Below are positions 8,908 through 19,800 of a DNA stretch of 64,000 nucleotides, one piece after another. A program made the translations under genes and the position numbers. Positions within the stretch are counted from its first letter, which is position 1. Each line of letters opens with the position of its first letter. Source of the stretch: Asparagopsis taxiformis (lineage: Eukaryota > Rhodophyta > Florideophyceae > Bonnemaisoniales > Bonnemaisoniaceae); NCBI GenBank assembly GCA_030407315.1, contig JALQPE010001919.1:41908-105907 (forward strand), given 5' to 3'. Under the pieces are notes generated by a model. The model did no database searches. It saw only the letters and a list, made by a program, of their open reading frames with translations, and had not been told where the DNA came from.

Positions 8908-11900
8908 CTAAGCATTTCGAGCAGCTCTGACCAGATCTTGGTCTGAATAGCTGTCTAGAAACCTGTCCAGCAACACTGGAATATCCTCGCGCATGATGTC
9001 CATTGGCTCCCATGTAGGCTCCTCGTGGTCAAATCCACGCCACTTGCAGCAAACTTCATAGCGCCCAATTGCTTCGTTGAAGCGTAATCCTAGTATCTTA
9101 GTGACGGTTTCGTAGTGCGGGCTATTGTGGTCAATAGAATCCAATAAATCTTGAGTGACGTCCAGTGATGAATCAGCATAGAACTTGAGTCTATTGCAAT
9201 GAATTGTGTGTAGTTTCTTTGATATCATATCTTCCACCTCGTAGGTGTAATCTGATAATGCCCATGTGATTCTCTGCGGCCCTGTCCATTTCACTCGCAA
9301 CTTATCTCCATGTTGAGATACAACCTTAGCTACCAATACGAAATCCCCGACATCAAAGTTGACATCTTGTACATTAGTTTTTTCGTTGTGAGCTTTGATT
9401 GAACGTCCCCTATTTCTTGTTCTGCTTGCTGCAACACTTTTGTGAAACTCCTCCAATGATTTTTGGAGTGACTGCACATTGCATATCTTCTGTGCTTTGA
9501 CGAAAGACAAGAGCATATCTTTCGTCAAAGCACAGAAGATATGCTCTTGGTTTTTGTAGCACGTGGCTTGAGCATCGTTCGCAATGGATTGTCTGCAGGA
9601 AGCTGTGTCATTATTGTTATCGGCGCAAGGTTAGCTAGTCCAGTGCGAGGTGTGTGGTTAATTATGCTTTGAACAAGTGGTAGCACAGATGGCCAATCCT
9701 TTTCGCGCATGCGAAACTCAGAGAGAAGAGCTCTCGTTGCCCTTAAGACTTGTTTGCATATAGCCTCAACTGTTCCGTTGGCTTGTGGAGTGTATGGAGT
9801 TGTAAAATGATGCTGCGCATGTAATGAAAGGTTGAGTGCATTCATCAATGTATTTTTGAAATGCGGACCGCGATCTGAGTTCCATGACAGGACGACACCA
9901 AATGTTGTAAACCACTTGAGCAATGTTTGACATGTTGTCAGCGCATCAGCATTCTTGCAAGGTTCAAGCCAGCTGTACATGGAAGCGTCATCCATAACTA
10001 TAAGCACGTAGCTGTAACCATCTCTGCTGTCCCCCATGTATAAAAATCAAAATGAATAAGCTCGTTCGGTTTGTCTGCATGTAGTGCATGCCCCATTGGC
10101 CTTGCTACCTTCTCTCCGCCAATCGTGGATAAGCAATGCAAGCAAGAATTGCAGAACGCCTTGATGTCCGCCTCAATTGTATTCCATACACAGTAAGACT
10201 TGATTGAAAATGTAGTTGCAGCGACTCCTCGATGTCCGCCACGTCCGCAATGAGCCTCAATGCATATGCGCATTTGCAATTGGATGGAATTAGAAGGTAT
10301 CCAGATTGTCCCAGATTCCGAACGTATTAATCCATCTTTAAGACATCCCATGGGTTCCTCCCCTTCGTCTAATTCCTCACGCTGCGCAGTGTAAATTTCC
10401 TCGTCACTGGGCCAGGTAAATTCTGGATCTAAGTCGGGGGCGACAGGTGCGCGAAATAATGCAGAAAGTTGCACAGATTGACCTTCATGCAGGGGCTTAC
10501 TGCCCCAGCGCGAGAGGAGGTCTGCCCAAACATTATCATCTCCAGCAACATGAGAAATAGTGTAGCGAAAAGCAGAAAGTTTCAAAGCCCAACGCTCAAC
10601 CTTATTGGCGACATGCTTAGTGATGCCTGGTTTCGTCGAGTAGGGATCGAAAATAAAAGTGAGGTTCTTGTGATCTGTGAATATGTTGAATCCTCTTGGT
10701 CGCATGAGGAGGTAGTCTAGGCGTGTGACAGAAGACACAATAGCATATGCTTCTTTCTCAATTGTAGACCATCGGCTACTAGCACCTCTGAATGAGCCAG
10801 ATAGAAACGCAAGAGGCTCATGATGCTGTTCAGCAAATTGTATATCCACCTCATTGGGTGGCACTTGTGTTAAAATCCCTGCCCAATGCTCTTCGGATGC
10901 ATCTGTAAACAACTGGAAAGCCTTAGAATCATCTGGATGTGCTAGCATCACGGAATTTGCTAGTGCATTGCGCACAGCCCCAAACGTTTCCTGGTGTTCG
11001 TCCGTCCACAACTGTGAATGCAGTTGGAATTGGGATGCTGCTCTCCGGGTACGAGCTCCGACGGCTTCATAGACCTTTTCCAATACGCGAACAAGAGGAG
11101 CAACAAGCTGTGTGAATTGTGGAATGACACTGCGCATCCAATTAGCTGCACAGATGAACTGCTGTAAATCAGCTCCAGTCACAGGCGTTTGTAATTGAAG
11201 GAGACTTTGAAGTCTGCTGGGATCCATTGTTATGCCACCACTGGATATAATGCGTCCACACCATTTAACCTCCGAAAGGAACAAGCGACACTTAGTAGCA
11301 TGAAGCTTGATTCGTTTTTTCCTGCATATTGTAAACAGTAATCGAAGCTTTAGAATGAGTAAGTGTGCAGACTTCGCGTACAATAGTAAATCATCCAGCC
11401 ATTGTATGATGTCATTCTTCATCACTCCTAGAAGCTGCTGTAGCGTACTCTGAAAGAAGGCAGCTGCATTTGTTTGACCCTGCAACACTCTGGTTGGAGT
11501 GTAAACACCATCACAAGTGATAAAGCTTTGGCATTCCTGTGAATCCTTATCAAGAGCAAGCTGAAAGTAGCCATGGCATAGATCAATGATAGCATAGCAT
11601 TTCGTACCAGCTAATTGGGCTGTTGCTGATTCAATGTTCGGCATTGGCCAACAGTGTGGGACAGTCTGCATGTTAACGGGACGAAGGTCGACAGTAAAAC
11701 GAAATCCTTCTGGACCAGACTTGGGGACAATGAGTGGAGCGCAAGCCCATGCACTCTCATTATTAGATTTGACGATACCGAGCCGTATGAATTCATCAAT
11801 CTTGCTGCGCATAAATTCCTGTTGTTGCGGGGTATACCGACGTACTTTGACACGAACTGGCTTTGCATCATCTTTCAAACGGATCTTCATAGGGGGAGCC

Positions 11901-12358
11901 CTGATTGGCGGATCCGTTCCCAGCTTTGTTCGGAATATGTCTGCAAATTCGAACAATAGAGAGCTGAATTCTTGAACATAGTCCTGTGGTAATCCTTCCC
12001 TTATAGCATTGTCAATCATGGCTTGTATATTCGCTTGAACCTCTTCAACACTCTCTTCACCAATAATATCTTCTAGCGTTTCGAGTGCAATGCCATCGTC
12101 ATATAAAGCGTCTGCGGTAATTGCAGTGTGCATACTTTCCGTACTGTTATCACCTTGCAAATCTTTGAGTCCAATAGTGTGTTCGTCTGCATCTAGGTGC
12201 AGTGGCATCTCTGTGACATTTGCCTCATTTGGATATGTCTGTCCAAGAATCATTGCCAAGTTAGTTGTATGGGGCGGAGCATGACTCTCTGTACGTCTCT
12301 GGGAACGACATTCAAAGCCGACATCTGAGAAGTCTGTGTCGTGGTATATACTACGTAC
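8908..12358 (-). pseudogene. Ty3/gypsy pol: RT, RNase H, integrase, chromodomain (broken)
   Basis: From high to low coordinates the frame encodes a reverse transcriptase with a WLDD active-site box (about 11390-11401, in place of YxDD) and RNase H (FTDASEEHWAG, DHKNL). Next come an HHCC integrase zinc finger and the integrase core, with aspartates in VMDDAS and NSDRGPHF and glutamate in NGTVEA. A chromodomain (KWRGFDHEEPTWEP) near 9000 ends the frame. A one-base loss near 10036 separates the zinc finger from the core, and a second break sits at the hairpin near 9520. Upstream the frame runs into the MITE at 12359 without a native start, because pol was fused to gag-protease before that insertion. 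Confidence 0.88.
9481..9544. repeat. Quasi-palindrome inside the integrase region
   Basis: Perfect 27-bp arms at 9481-9507 and 9518-9544 are separated by a 10-base spacer. The hairpin coincides with the point where the integrase frame stops and the chromodomain frame begins in another phase. This pattern is expected from template switching during DNA synthesis or reverse transcription. Confidence 0.88.
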
Positions 12359-12617
12359 CCCAGTAAGCCTTAAAGATGTACCAAAGATGGACGCATGATG
12401 AACCTATGACATGAATGGTGTTCTTCTGATGTACGGATAAGGAACATTTGCTCTTCAGCTGATGGCCGCATAGCGATACACCAATGATGGACGGGAGATG
12501 TCCATACGCTCATCTCTCGGACATCAGCGAAGTATCTCTTGCATACAGTAGAGATATCACGTACATCATTGGTTCATCTAAAGCATATCAGGGTTACATA
12601 TTCCTTTTCTTATAGGG
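12359..12617 (+). mobile_element. MITE copy 1 (259 bp)
   Basis: The ends are CCCAGTAAG and CTTATAGGG, forming imperfect terminal inverted repeats. It is flanked by TAC on both sides (12356-12358, 12618-12620), a 3-bp target duplication. It lies between the protease and reverse transcriptase coding regions of Ty3 element 1. The same 259-bp unit occurs at 41056-41314 and, inverted, at 41912-42170. It has no coding capacity. Confidence 0.9.
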
Positions 12618-14060
12618 TACGGACACAATGTGGGCGTCCAGGTTGAATCCTAGTGACTGCAGTACAGGGCGTGATATAAGAACTTCAGGCATGTTATGAT
12701 CAAAGACTAGGAATTCCAAATTGCGTAGTCGAAACGGGCCCTCAGATGTCATGAGTGTTGTTGACAGTCTTGCCTTTTTGTGTGCATATATCCTTGTGGT
12801 GTCACCAGATGTGTCAATAGCCAATGATACTGGTACTGGATTGGACAATGGGAGCACTGATACAAATACTCCCTGCTCCGCGCATTTGTCAAGGTGATTC
12901 TGGCTTAATGCAGAGTGATCTGCTCCATAATCACCGTTGACGATTACACTCACAGTGTCAGCCAGTTTTGCAAAGTACCTGCCAGTTCCCTGTAATGCTT
13001 CACGAGCTTCGGAATCATGAGTATGTGACAAAGAGTTGAGTCTTCCGGATTTCGATCGCTCCGCATAATATTCCTTCAGAAACTTTTCCTTCTCCTTGCT
13101 GCTGGTTCTAGGACAATCCCTTATCATATGCCTTCTATTGCACTTTTCCTTATTGAGGCATAAAGGTAACTGCTTCTTGGATGCATCCTGGCTCTTATCT
13201 TCACCTGCGTCAGCTGCGATATTCTTGCTACCAGCCGTGCTTACCGTATTTGAACGCTTTGGGAGCGAAGAGGGAGATGCAGATAGTGTTGGGGTGTTGC
13301 GATTAGTTCTAGCTGTAATGCAAGCAGCTGAGCTATGAAATGAAGTATTTTTCAAGGCCTCAGAAGTATTCGCAATCTCTCCAGCTAGTATTTCACTTCT
13401 CTGTTGATCCACTGATGCGGATCGGACAGGGATGAAGGGGTTACATTGTACAGCTTGCTCAACCACATACTGGTAGAACGAAAGCCAATCAGTTTTCAAT
13501 GCAGTCTTACACAGGCTCAGATCTGCCAGTATCTTACCCTGCAACTCTGGAGGCTTCAGGAGAGCGCATATGTGTGTAGTAGCCACCTGTGGGTTGATTG
13601 TTATTAATGTATCCCAGTGCCTGCTTCTGAGAAACTTTTTGTATTCCATGAACAGGTTCTTTATACGAAGCTCTGGGTCATCCTCGTATATATTGATTTG
13701 CACGTTCGCTACGACAGCCTGTTCCAAATCATGGGGTGTGATGGAGTCGAGAGAGATGGCAGTCTTCTCTTCCAACCATTTCTTTAGAACGTCCTCATTA
13801 AGCTCTTCCACTGTATTGACGTCTTTGAATTCCTTGAACTCAACGAGAGACAGAAGCAGGTCGGGGTCGAATGAAGATTTGAGTGAGATAGCAGTAGCTA
13901 CTCCACCTTGCGCATCAATGTCGCTAATGCGCTGTAGGTACCGTTGATGTGCTTTCACGAATTCGTCAATGGCTTTGCGACCAAGCTGTCGCAACTCCGG
14001 GTGTGTGATAGGGGTGAAAAGTTGTTGCCCTGTGTGGTGACAGCTGTTTGTAGGTGTCAT
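12618..14060 (-). pseudogene. Ty3/gypsy gag-protease, cut by the MITE
   Basis: The first ATG of the frame is at 14060; an upstream GTG-started extension into the LTR border is less likely. The protein of about 480 residues has a helical capsid-like N-terminal half. A zinc-knuckle-like cysteine/histidine cluster follows (CLNKEKCNRRHMIRDC). A retropepsin-like region comes next, with the aspartate likely in NGDYGAD. After ...LDAHIVSVP the frame enters the MITE and stops within it at 12594, adding six foreign residues. Before that insertion it was presumably continuous with pol. Confidence 0.8.
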
Positions 14061-14111
14061 TTTTGGGCAAAGAAAACTCAGTAAGCCACAATTGGCTTCA
14101 CTAGTGATCAC

Positions 14112-14441
14112 TGTAGTTAATCGTGGTTTGAGTTTTTGTTGAGGTGGTTTTTTTTCTGCCTCCTTTACTTCTACTCTCTGCTACCTGCGTTTAAATACAC
14201 TCGATATCTCCCTAGCTATGTTTTCTGTTTCATTGGCTATGTCCAATTCCCAGCGATAAACAGCTTGCACCGCCAAAGTTTCCTAGTTAGCCAGTCAAAA
14301 AGAAAAGGTCTTCCATTAATTGGGTAGCATTTGGCTGCGCCAAACGGAGTATTGAGAGGAAATACAGGAAAGATGATAATGGGCATAATAGAACCGAATT
14401 TGGGATCTCCATTTGAATCGCATTATTTGGAATGCGTGACA
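14112..14441 (-). repeat. 5' LTR of Ty3 element 1
   Basis: A direct repeat of 8556-8885. Its outer flank CAGG matches the bases before the other LTR. It lies 34 bp from the left end of the Mutator-like element. Confidence 0.92.
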
Positions 14442-14475
14442 CAGGTAAGAATGCCTTTGTCAATGTGAGCAGGTG

Positions 14476-16693
14476 GGGAAGCGAACAATTTACCCGCGGT
14501 GAAACGGGTAGTATGAGGCCGTGTACAGTACGTTTGGCCCTCAGTTTCAACCAATCACATTGGTTCGCCCCCCCCCCCATCATATTTCCACCAATAGAAT
14601 TGTTTCGGCCCTCATTTGGTCATTTCTCATTGGCTGTTCTGAATAAATGCTGAAAAAAGACCATTGGAGCGGCATGCGAAAACACATTCGTTTTTTGGGC
14701 CATCCTGGCTCCGACCGCCGGCCGTTCTCGCGTGACACATCTGCGTGACAACCTCAGCTTTGATACTTTCTCTTTTTGGAAATTCTGAAAATCCCAATCA
14801 AGCTTTCGCCGTCGTAACCTTTTCACTATTCCTCAAAATTCAAAATCCTTTTCTGTCATCGCCGAGCAATATTGCCAAGTCACTACTTGCTCCTGGTCCA
14901 CTGAACCATACCCGCCCCGCTCCAGGGTCACAACACCATCGTGGGTCACACGACGCGATGCACCGATTCCAACACCCCATCCTCACTGCTACGGACGTAA
15001 TCACTTCGCGCATCCATTCGCCGGTCCGAATCTTCACATCGCAATACTTTCTACGTGGCGGAGAGCGATACATCGAAGGGCAACAAGTTGACGATATCTC
15101 CCGCGAATTCTGACACCACCTGGCCTCTGTTCAACATACAAACAGGAAACAGGTTCCAGTCGAGCTCATCGAGATTCTACAAGCCTTGATGCACACAGTT
15201 TCGTATTTTGTATCTTCATCGCATGCACAAGAGGAGAAGAAAGCTCATCCATTTCCAAGTTTTGCAAAAGGACTGAAGAGAATCTTTTACTTCATAACGG
15301 CGTTTTTGAAGCTACTTAGAACATAGAAAATATGCTGAGTCACTGCCGTTATCAACGAATCCCGGCATTCCAACAGAAGCTAGAAGGTTTGGGAATTGAG
15401 ATGGACGCAGCGGAAAAAAAGGTGTTTGAAGAGTACTTGAAGCATACAATAGATTTTCGTAGGACAGGGGATCCTACTCTTCCCTGGTTTGAGTATTGTT
15501 TTGCTGGAAGGATGATAGATGATCATCTATTGCTTGCTGGGATGCTGGAATTTGAGTTTGACGACAACACAGTCATATTTGGATGCAACAGTGCGCAATT
15601 TGTTACCGCTGGAGCCAATCATTACACTGAACTATCTGACGGCAGGGGTTTCGACGTTACAGACCAATGGGTCTCTAATATAAGGAACCGTTTAATATCA
15701 TCATGGAAAGATCCGAACCGACCAATATCGATTTTCATTCCTGTGAACATCCAAAATACTCACTGGGGAGCTGTATTTTGCATCCCAGATCTGGATAGGG
15801 ATAAATCTGGAATGATTTTCTGGGGAGATAGTCTTGGATATCGTGCACCATCCTTTCTTCTGAATTATATCCTCTGTTTGCTCAATACTATGCCACATAA
15901 AATGGCCTGGAGGACGAGCGCCGACAACTATATTCTTGACCTTCTTGGTTTTGAAAGACAGAAAGATGGCTATAGCTGTGCCTGTTATCTTCTGTCCGCA
16001 CTTTCCAGTATGGCTTGGAGTAGTGGAAGAATGCCCCGAGGAACATATCAGCTATATTCGTCCACTCGGACCGAAGCGATACGAAACATTTGCACGAAAA
16101 GATATGTTGAAGGTTTTCGCGAAGCGTACAGTCATTTCCCCTCTCCCAACGGAGATTCGATAACGGATCTAAAAGTGTACGATATCCTCTGCGCGAAGCT
16201 TCCTGGACAGCAATCAGCGAACCACATTCCGGTTGGTAGTGGTGTCATATCTATCATTGATGACACAGCAGATTGTATTCGCACTCAAACTGATGAATTC
16301 AAATCCCCCAACAACAGGTCAAGAAGCTCATCGGAGTGTGTAGATGGCTCTTCGGAGTTTGAAATGGAAATTGAGCACGTGAAAAGTTTGGAAACTTCGA
16401 GTCATGCAAGAGAATCTATTCATTCAGGAGATGTGTTTAGTGATCCATTTGATGCTCCCCAGCGACACAAACAGAACATGTTGTCTGGCAAATCTCCTAT
16501 GGATAAATATTTTGAAGCACTCCGAGTTTCGAAACAGTCCTCGCACCAAAGGTATACACCCGTGGGAAGCATTGAGGGAAGAAACCCGGGCGATAATTCC
16601 GTGGATGAGGAAGACATCAGCCATTTGAAATCACTGGAAAGTAGAGACTCACAAGAATACTCTCTGGGTAAGAAGGAGCCTTCTTTTCGAGCC
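14476..16693 (+). repeat. Left long terminal inverted repeat of the MULE
   Basis: A reverse complement of about 20973-23186. Identity stops inside the codons after ...GKKEPS of the protease gene, so the two protease copies differ only in their C-terminal tails. About 850 bp of non-coding sequence precedes the protease start and probably contains its promoter. Confidence 0.92.
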
Positions 16694-16810
16694 GACCAAC
16701 CCTCTGAGCAAGCGATTGAAGAGGGTATGGAAAATGATAGTATGGAGCGGGCCACTGAGACAACATGTGTTCCTCACAAGGTAACTCAGCTTCAGGATGA
16801 TGAACTGTGA
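15332..16810 (+). CDS. Ulp1/SENP-like cysteine protease, left copy
   Basis: The gene encodes 492 residues from ATG 15332. The middle of the protein carries the C48-family catalytic set: His144 in NTHWG, Asp166 in WGDSL, Gln210 and Cys216 in RQKDGYSC. Such proteases cleave SUMO or related modifiers. Plant MULEs of the Kaonashi type also carry ULP1-like genes. The last third is polar, serine-rich and probably disordered. The gene lies within the left terminal repeat, except for the last 40 or so codons, which extend into unique sequence. It converges on the transposase gene, with about 57 bp between the stop codons. The role in transposition is unknown; protecting the transposase from sumoylation is one idea. 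Confidence 0.88.
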   Translation: MLSHCRYQRIPAFQQKLEGLGIEMDAAEKKVFEEYLKHTIDFRRTGDPTLPWFEYCFAGRMIDDHLLLAGMLEFEFDDNTVIFGCNSAQFVTAGANHYTELSDGRGFDVTDQWVSNIRNRLISSWKDPNRPISIFIPVNIQNTHWGAVFCIPDLDRDKSGMIFWGDSLGYRAPSFLLNYILCLLNTMPHKMAWRTSADNYILDLLGFERQKDGYSCACYLLSALSSMAWSSGRMPRGTYQLYSSTRTEAIRNICTKRYVEGFREAYSHFPSPNGDSITDLKVYDILCAKLPGQQSANHIPVGSGVISIIDDTADCIRTQTDEFKSPNNRSRSSSECVDGSSEFEMEIEHVKSLETSSHARESIHSGDVFSDPFDAPQRHKQNMLSGKSPMDKYFEALRVSKQSSHQRYTPVGSIEGRNPGDNSVDEEDISHLKSLESRDSQEYSLGKKEPSFRADQPSEQAIEEGMENDSMERATETTCVPHKVTQLQDDEL

Positions 16811-16867
16811 TTCATAGCAAAAATTGTTTATTGCAACTTGAAAGGAAGCAAATTGCTCTACAAAAGC

Positions 16868-19800
16868 TTACTTTTCTCCTGCTGCTGTAGCACAAGCCAA
16901 GCCAAGAGCAGCAGAAGTGGAAAAATTGGTGTTGCCGTCGTTTGCATTGAGTGTGGTTGAAATGGATCTACGGCGAGTGTTGTTATCCCCATATAAGCCA
17001 TTAGAAAAGGAGTCTCTGTTCCGCATATTTTCCGGTATTGTACTGCGATTTTCTCGACGAGTTCGACGACTGCGATACTCGTAAAATCCCCGCTTTCTTT
17101 TCGCAGATCCCTTATTACCAGCCAATCGAACCGAAGGGTTCCTGATCGAGCCAGATATGAGCACATTGTTTCTTTCGCTTTGAATTTCTATCGCAGCTCT
17201 GTTTTCAAATCCTCCTCTATTACTTCGTAGCGGATCATCTATAGAAATTCCAGCCACTGGATCCTCTCCTCGGGAGACGTTTGCTAGAACACGACCCAGT
17301 AATGAACCAAAAGAATGCTGCAAGTTATGCCCTTTCGTCTCTAGACACCGGAATATTTGGTCGAAGATGGCCTTCTGGTTACTATATTGCACTCTCATCG
17401 CAAGGAACGCATCTGCATCGAAGCCTTCTTCAGCTGCCCCGTTTAGAAGAATCCTTTCTCCACGAAGAACTGGAGATGCTGGCCCAGCAGCCTTCCTTCC
17501 GGGAAGGCAGTTATTTGAAATTGGCGCTCCATGCCCCGGTCCGTGCTCTGAAAAGATCCCTGTCGCCAGTTGGTGAATACATGTTTCTATCCATACTTTT
17601 CTGTCTCTTTTCCAGTACTCGTGAAAAAATTCTTTGATATCAATTCTTTCACGACCTCCCAGCGAGGACTTCAGCTCAGCATTGTTTCTTCCATACCCAG
17701 GGTATTGGAATATAACACGCGTTAGATGTCTACAAGACAGACCGGATGAAATCAGAAACGGACATGTGCATGATCCAATCAGCCGAGTTACACCACCTGC
17801 ATCATCATTTTTGTTCGAAAGTGTTACCTCAGCTTCTTGACTTCCTGGCCCAACCCCCTCTCGAAGTAAAAACGAGACTTTTTGCTCGTTGACACAACTT
17901 TTTCCATTCATGTTATCTTCTCGTCTAATATGCACCTGAGACGGCGGCTCGATCCTGACTTGTATAATGTCCCATGACAGTGAAGGTCTAAAACTTAGCT
18001 TATGGAAATTCTCGATGGAATAGTTCGTGAACTCCGCCATGAATTTTTCCAGCTCAGATTCGTTTCTGAAAAGCCCCGAACCATAAATGATCGATTTAAC
18101 CGAACTAGACACCTTAAAAGTTTGTCTCACTCGTTCGACCTCTTGTACATCTGTAAACCGTTTCATTTCAAGAGGAACTGCACCGAGTGGTACTTTCCGT
18201 TTTAGTATAGTTGACCGGAAAATTGAATTGAAGCACTCGCTATATCCAGTACCCTGGAATAGAAATCTTACACCGCATCGCTTCCTATTGTAGCATTGTA
18301 CTACCAGCTCTGGTAACTTTCTGAATAAAGTGGTATACCACCTTGGGTATACACTACCATCCAGACCTTGGAAATAGATCTGTTCGAAAGCCTCTCTCCG
18401 AGTAAAAAAGTCATGTTCTGTCGGGCATCTGCGTAATGTGTATAGATCACGGGACATTAATCTGTGTGTTGTAGATAATAAAAAGTCCTGGGGAACCTCT
18501 GGCCGCTGAAATGATGTGTTCCCCTGATGTATCTTTCGAAAGAGTTGTGGGTTGCCATACTTGGCCAGAAATGATGAAATATTTTTCATCTGGTTCATGT
18601 TCAAGTGCCATTCGTCAAGAAGAACGTACGCCCGAGGCCATATCTTTCGTGCTCCATTTATCGCTGCCATGTCTTCATCCAGCGCTATAACATTGGGAGG
18701 TAAAGGAGCCATACAATCGAACTGCTTCATTGCCCATACCATACTTCCCTCAGTCTGATCTTGTAGAACTCCCATCATATAGATTACGTTTTTACCCTCG
18801 TTAGTACGACCAGCAAAGCCTATCAATGGTAACCCATATGCATTGGCCACGGATTTGCAGTCCACAGATACTCCAGGGAATATTCCATTCATCTCGTACA
18901 TATCGCGCCATTCGGGTAATGACCATACCACCGAATGTAAGGAATTATCCTCTGTTAATCGTACTGAAAAGAACGTCCGGGCATTCGCTTGTTGCATATC
19001 AACAAGGTTTCGAATAAGAATCATACAGTCTTGCTCATAGGGGTGGTTGCAGCGAGTTCTGTAGGAAATATAGCGTCTTAATCGTGCTCTATGCACTGTG
19101 ATATTGAACTTGTCTTCGATGTACCTGGTAATATCTCGGCACCTAATGTAAGACACTTCGCTCATTTCAATGGCTGTACTTAAAGCCTCTGGAGGAATCG
19201 CTGCGGTTCTGATCGCAGGGTCAGGGTCGTGGTCGTGATTGCCATTAACTATATGAAGAACATGACGGATATATTTAGTTGGTGTACCTCCATCATGATA
19301 AGGTTCAGCACCACCATTCTCCATATCTATTTCCATTTCATCCGCGGTATCCATCAGAAAACCACGGACTCGACATTCAAACGGACACGTTGATTTCTTC
19401 CCTTCGGGTTTGTGTGAGCATTTCAAAGTGACGCTACGTAAGAAACGTCGACTGACGTCGTAAAAAATAGATCGCCGTACGAAAACACGATTTCCATAAC
19501 AGTTGGAGACATGCTTCAGAGTAGGTATCAAACCGGTGCTGTCCTCGGCTTCAAATGACGTTGTAATCGAGTTCATAGCCTCTGCCGGGCTGTTTCTAGC
19601 CTCCTCTAGTTCATCAGATCCGTATTTTGCAGACTGCAAATCGAGATTCGATCCAGAACAGTCGGCCCGGGAAGGTTGCGATTCCACTGTAGACCACATA
19701 GATGTAATACCATCCCATTTTTCTTCTCCATATGTACCCGAGTCACTGGAAACATCCAGGCACTTTTGAGTAACATCCACAGGAGCTCTTCCTACTTCGT

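Larger units (their letters stand above)
8556..14441 (-). mobile_element. Ty3/gypsy LTR retrotransposon 1 (chromodomain type)
   Basis: A 5.9-kb element on the minus strand, bounded by two 330-bp LTRs with TGTAG...GTGACA ends that look identical. The flanking CAGG (8552-8555 and 14442-14445) is a 4-bp target duplication. Gene order, read right to left, is gag, protease, reverse transcriptase, RNase H, integrase and chromodomain. A polypurine tract abuts the left (3') LTR. The element is defective: a MITE lies between protease and reverse transcriptase, a one-base frameshift lies near 10036, and a quasi-palindromic disruption is seen at 9481-9544. The primer binding site could not be matched to a tRNA. 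Confidence 0.9.

Noticed and set aside
14567..14577. C-tract length difference as a sign of separate origin of the two TIRs
   Set aside because: Homopolymer slippage or sequencing error explains it; the rest is nearly identical.
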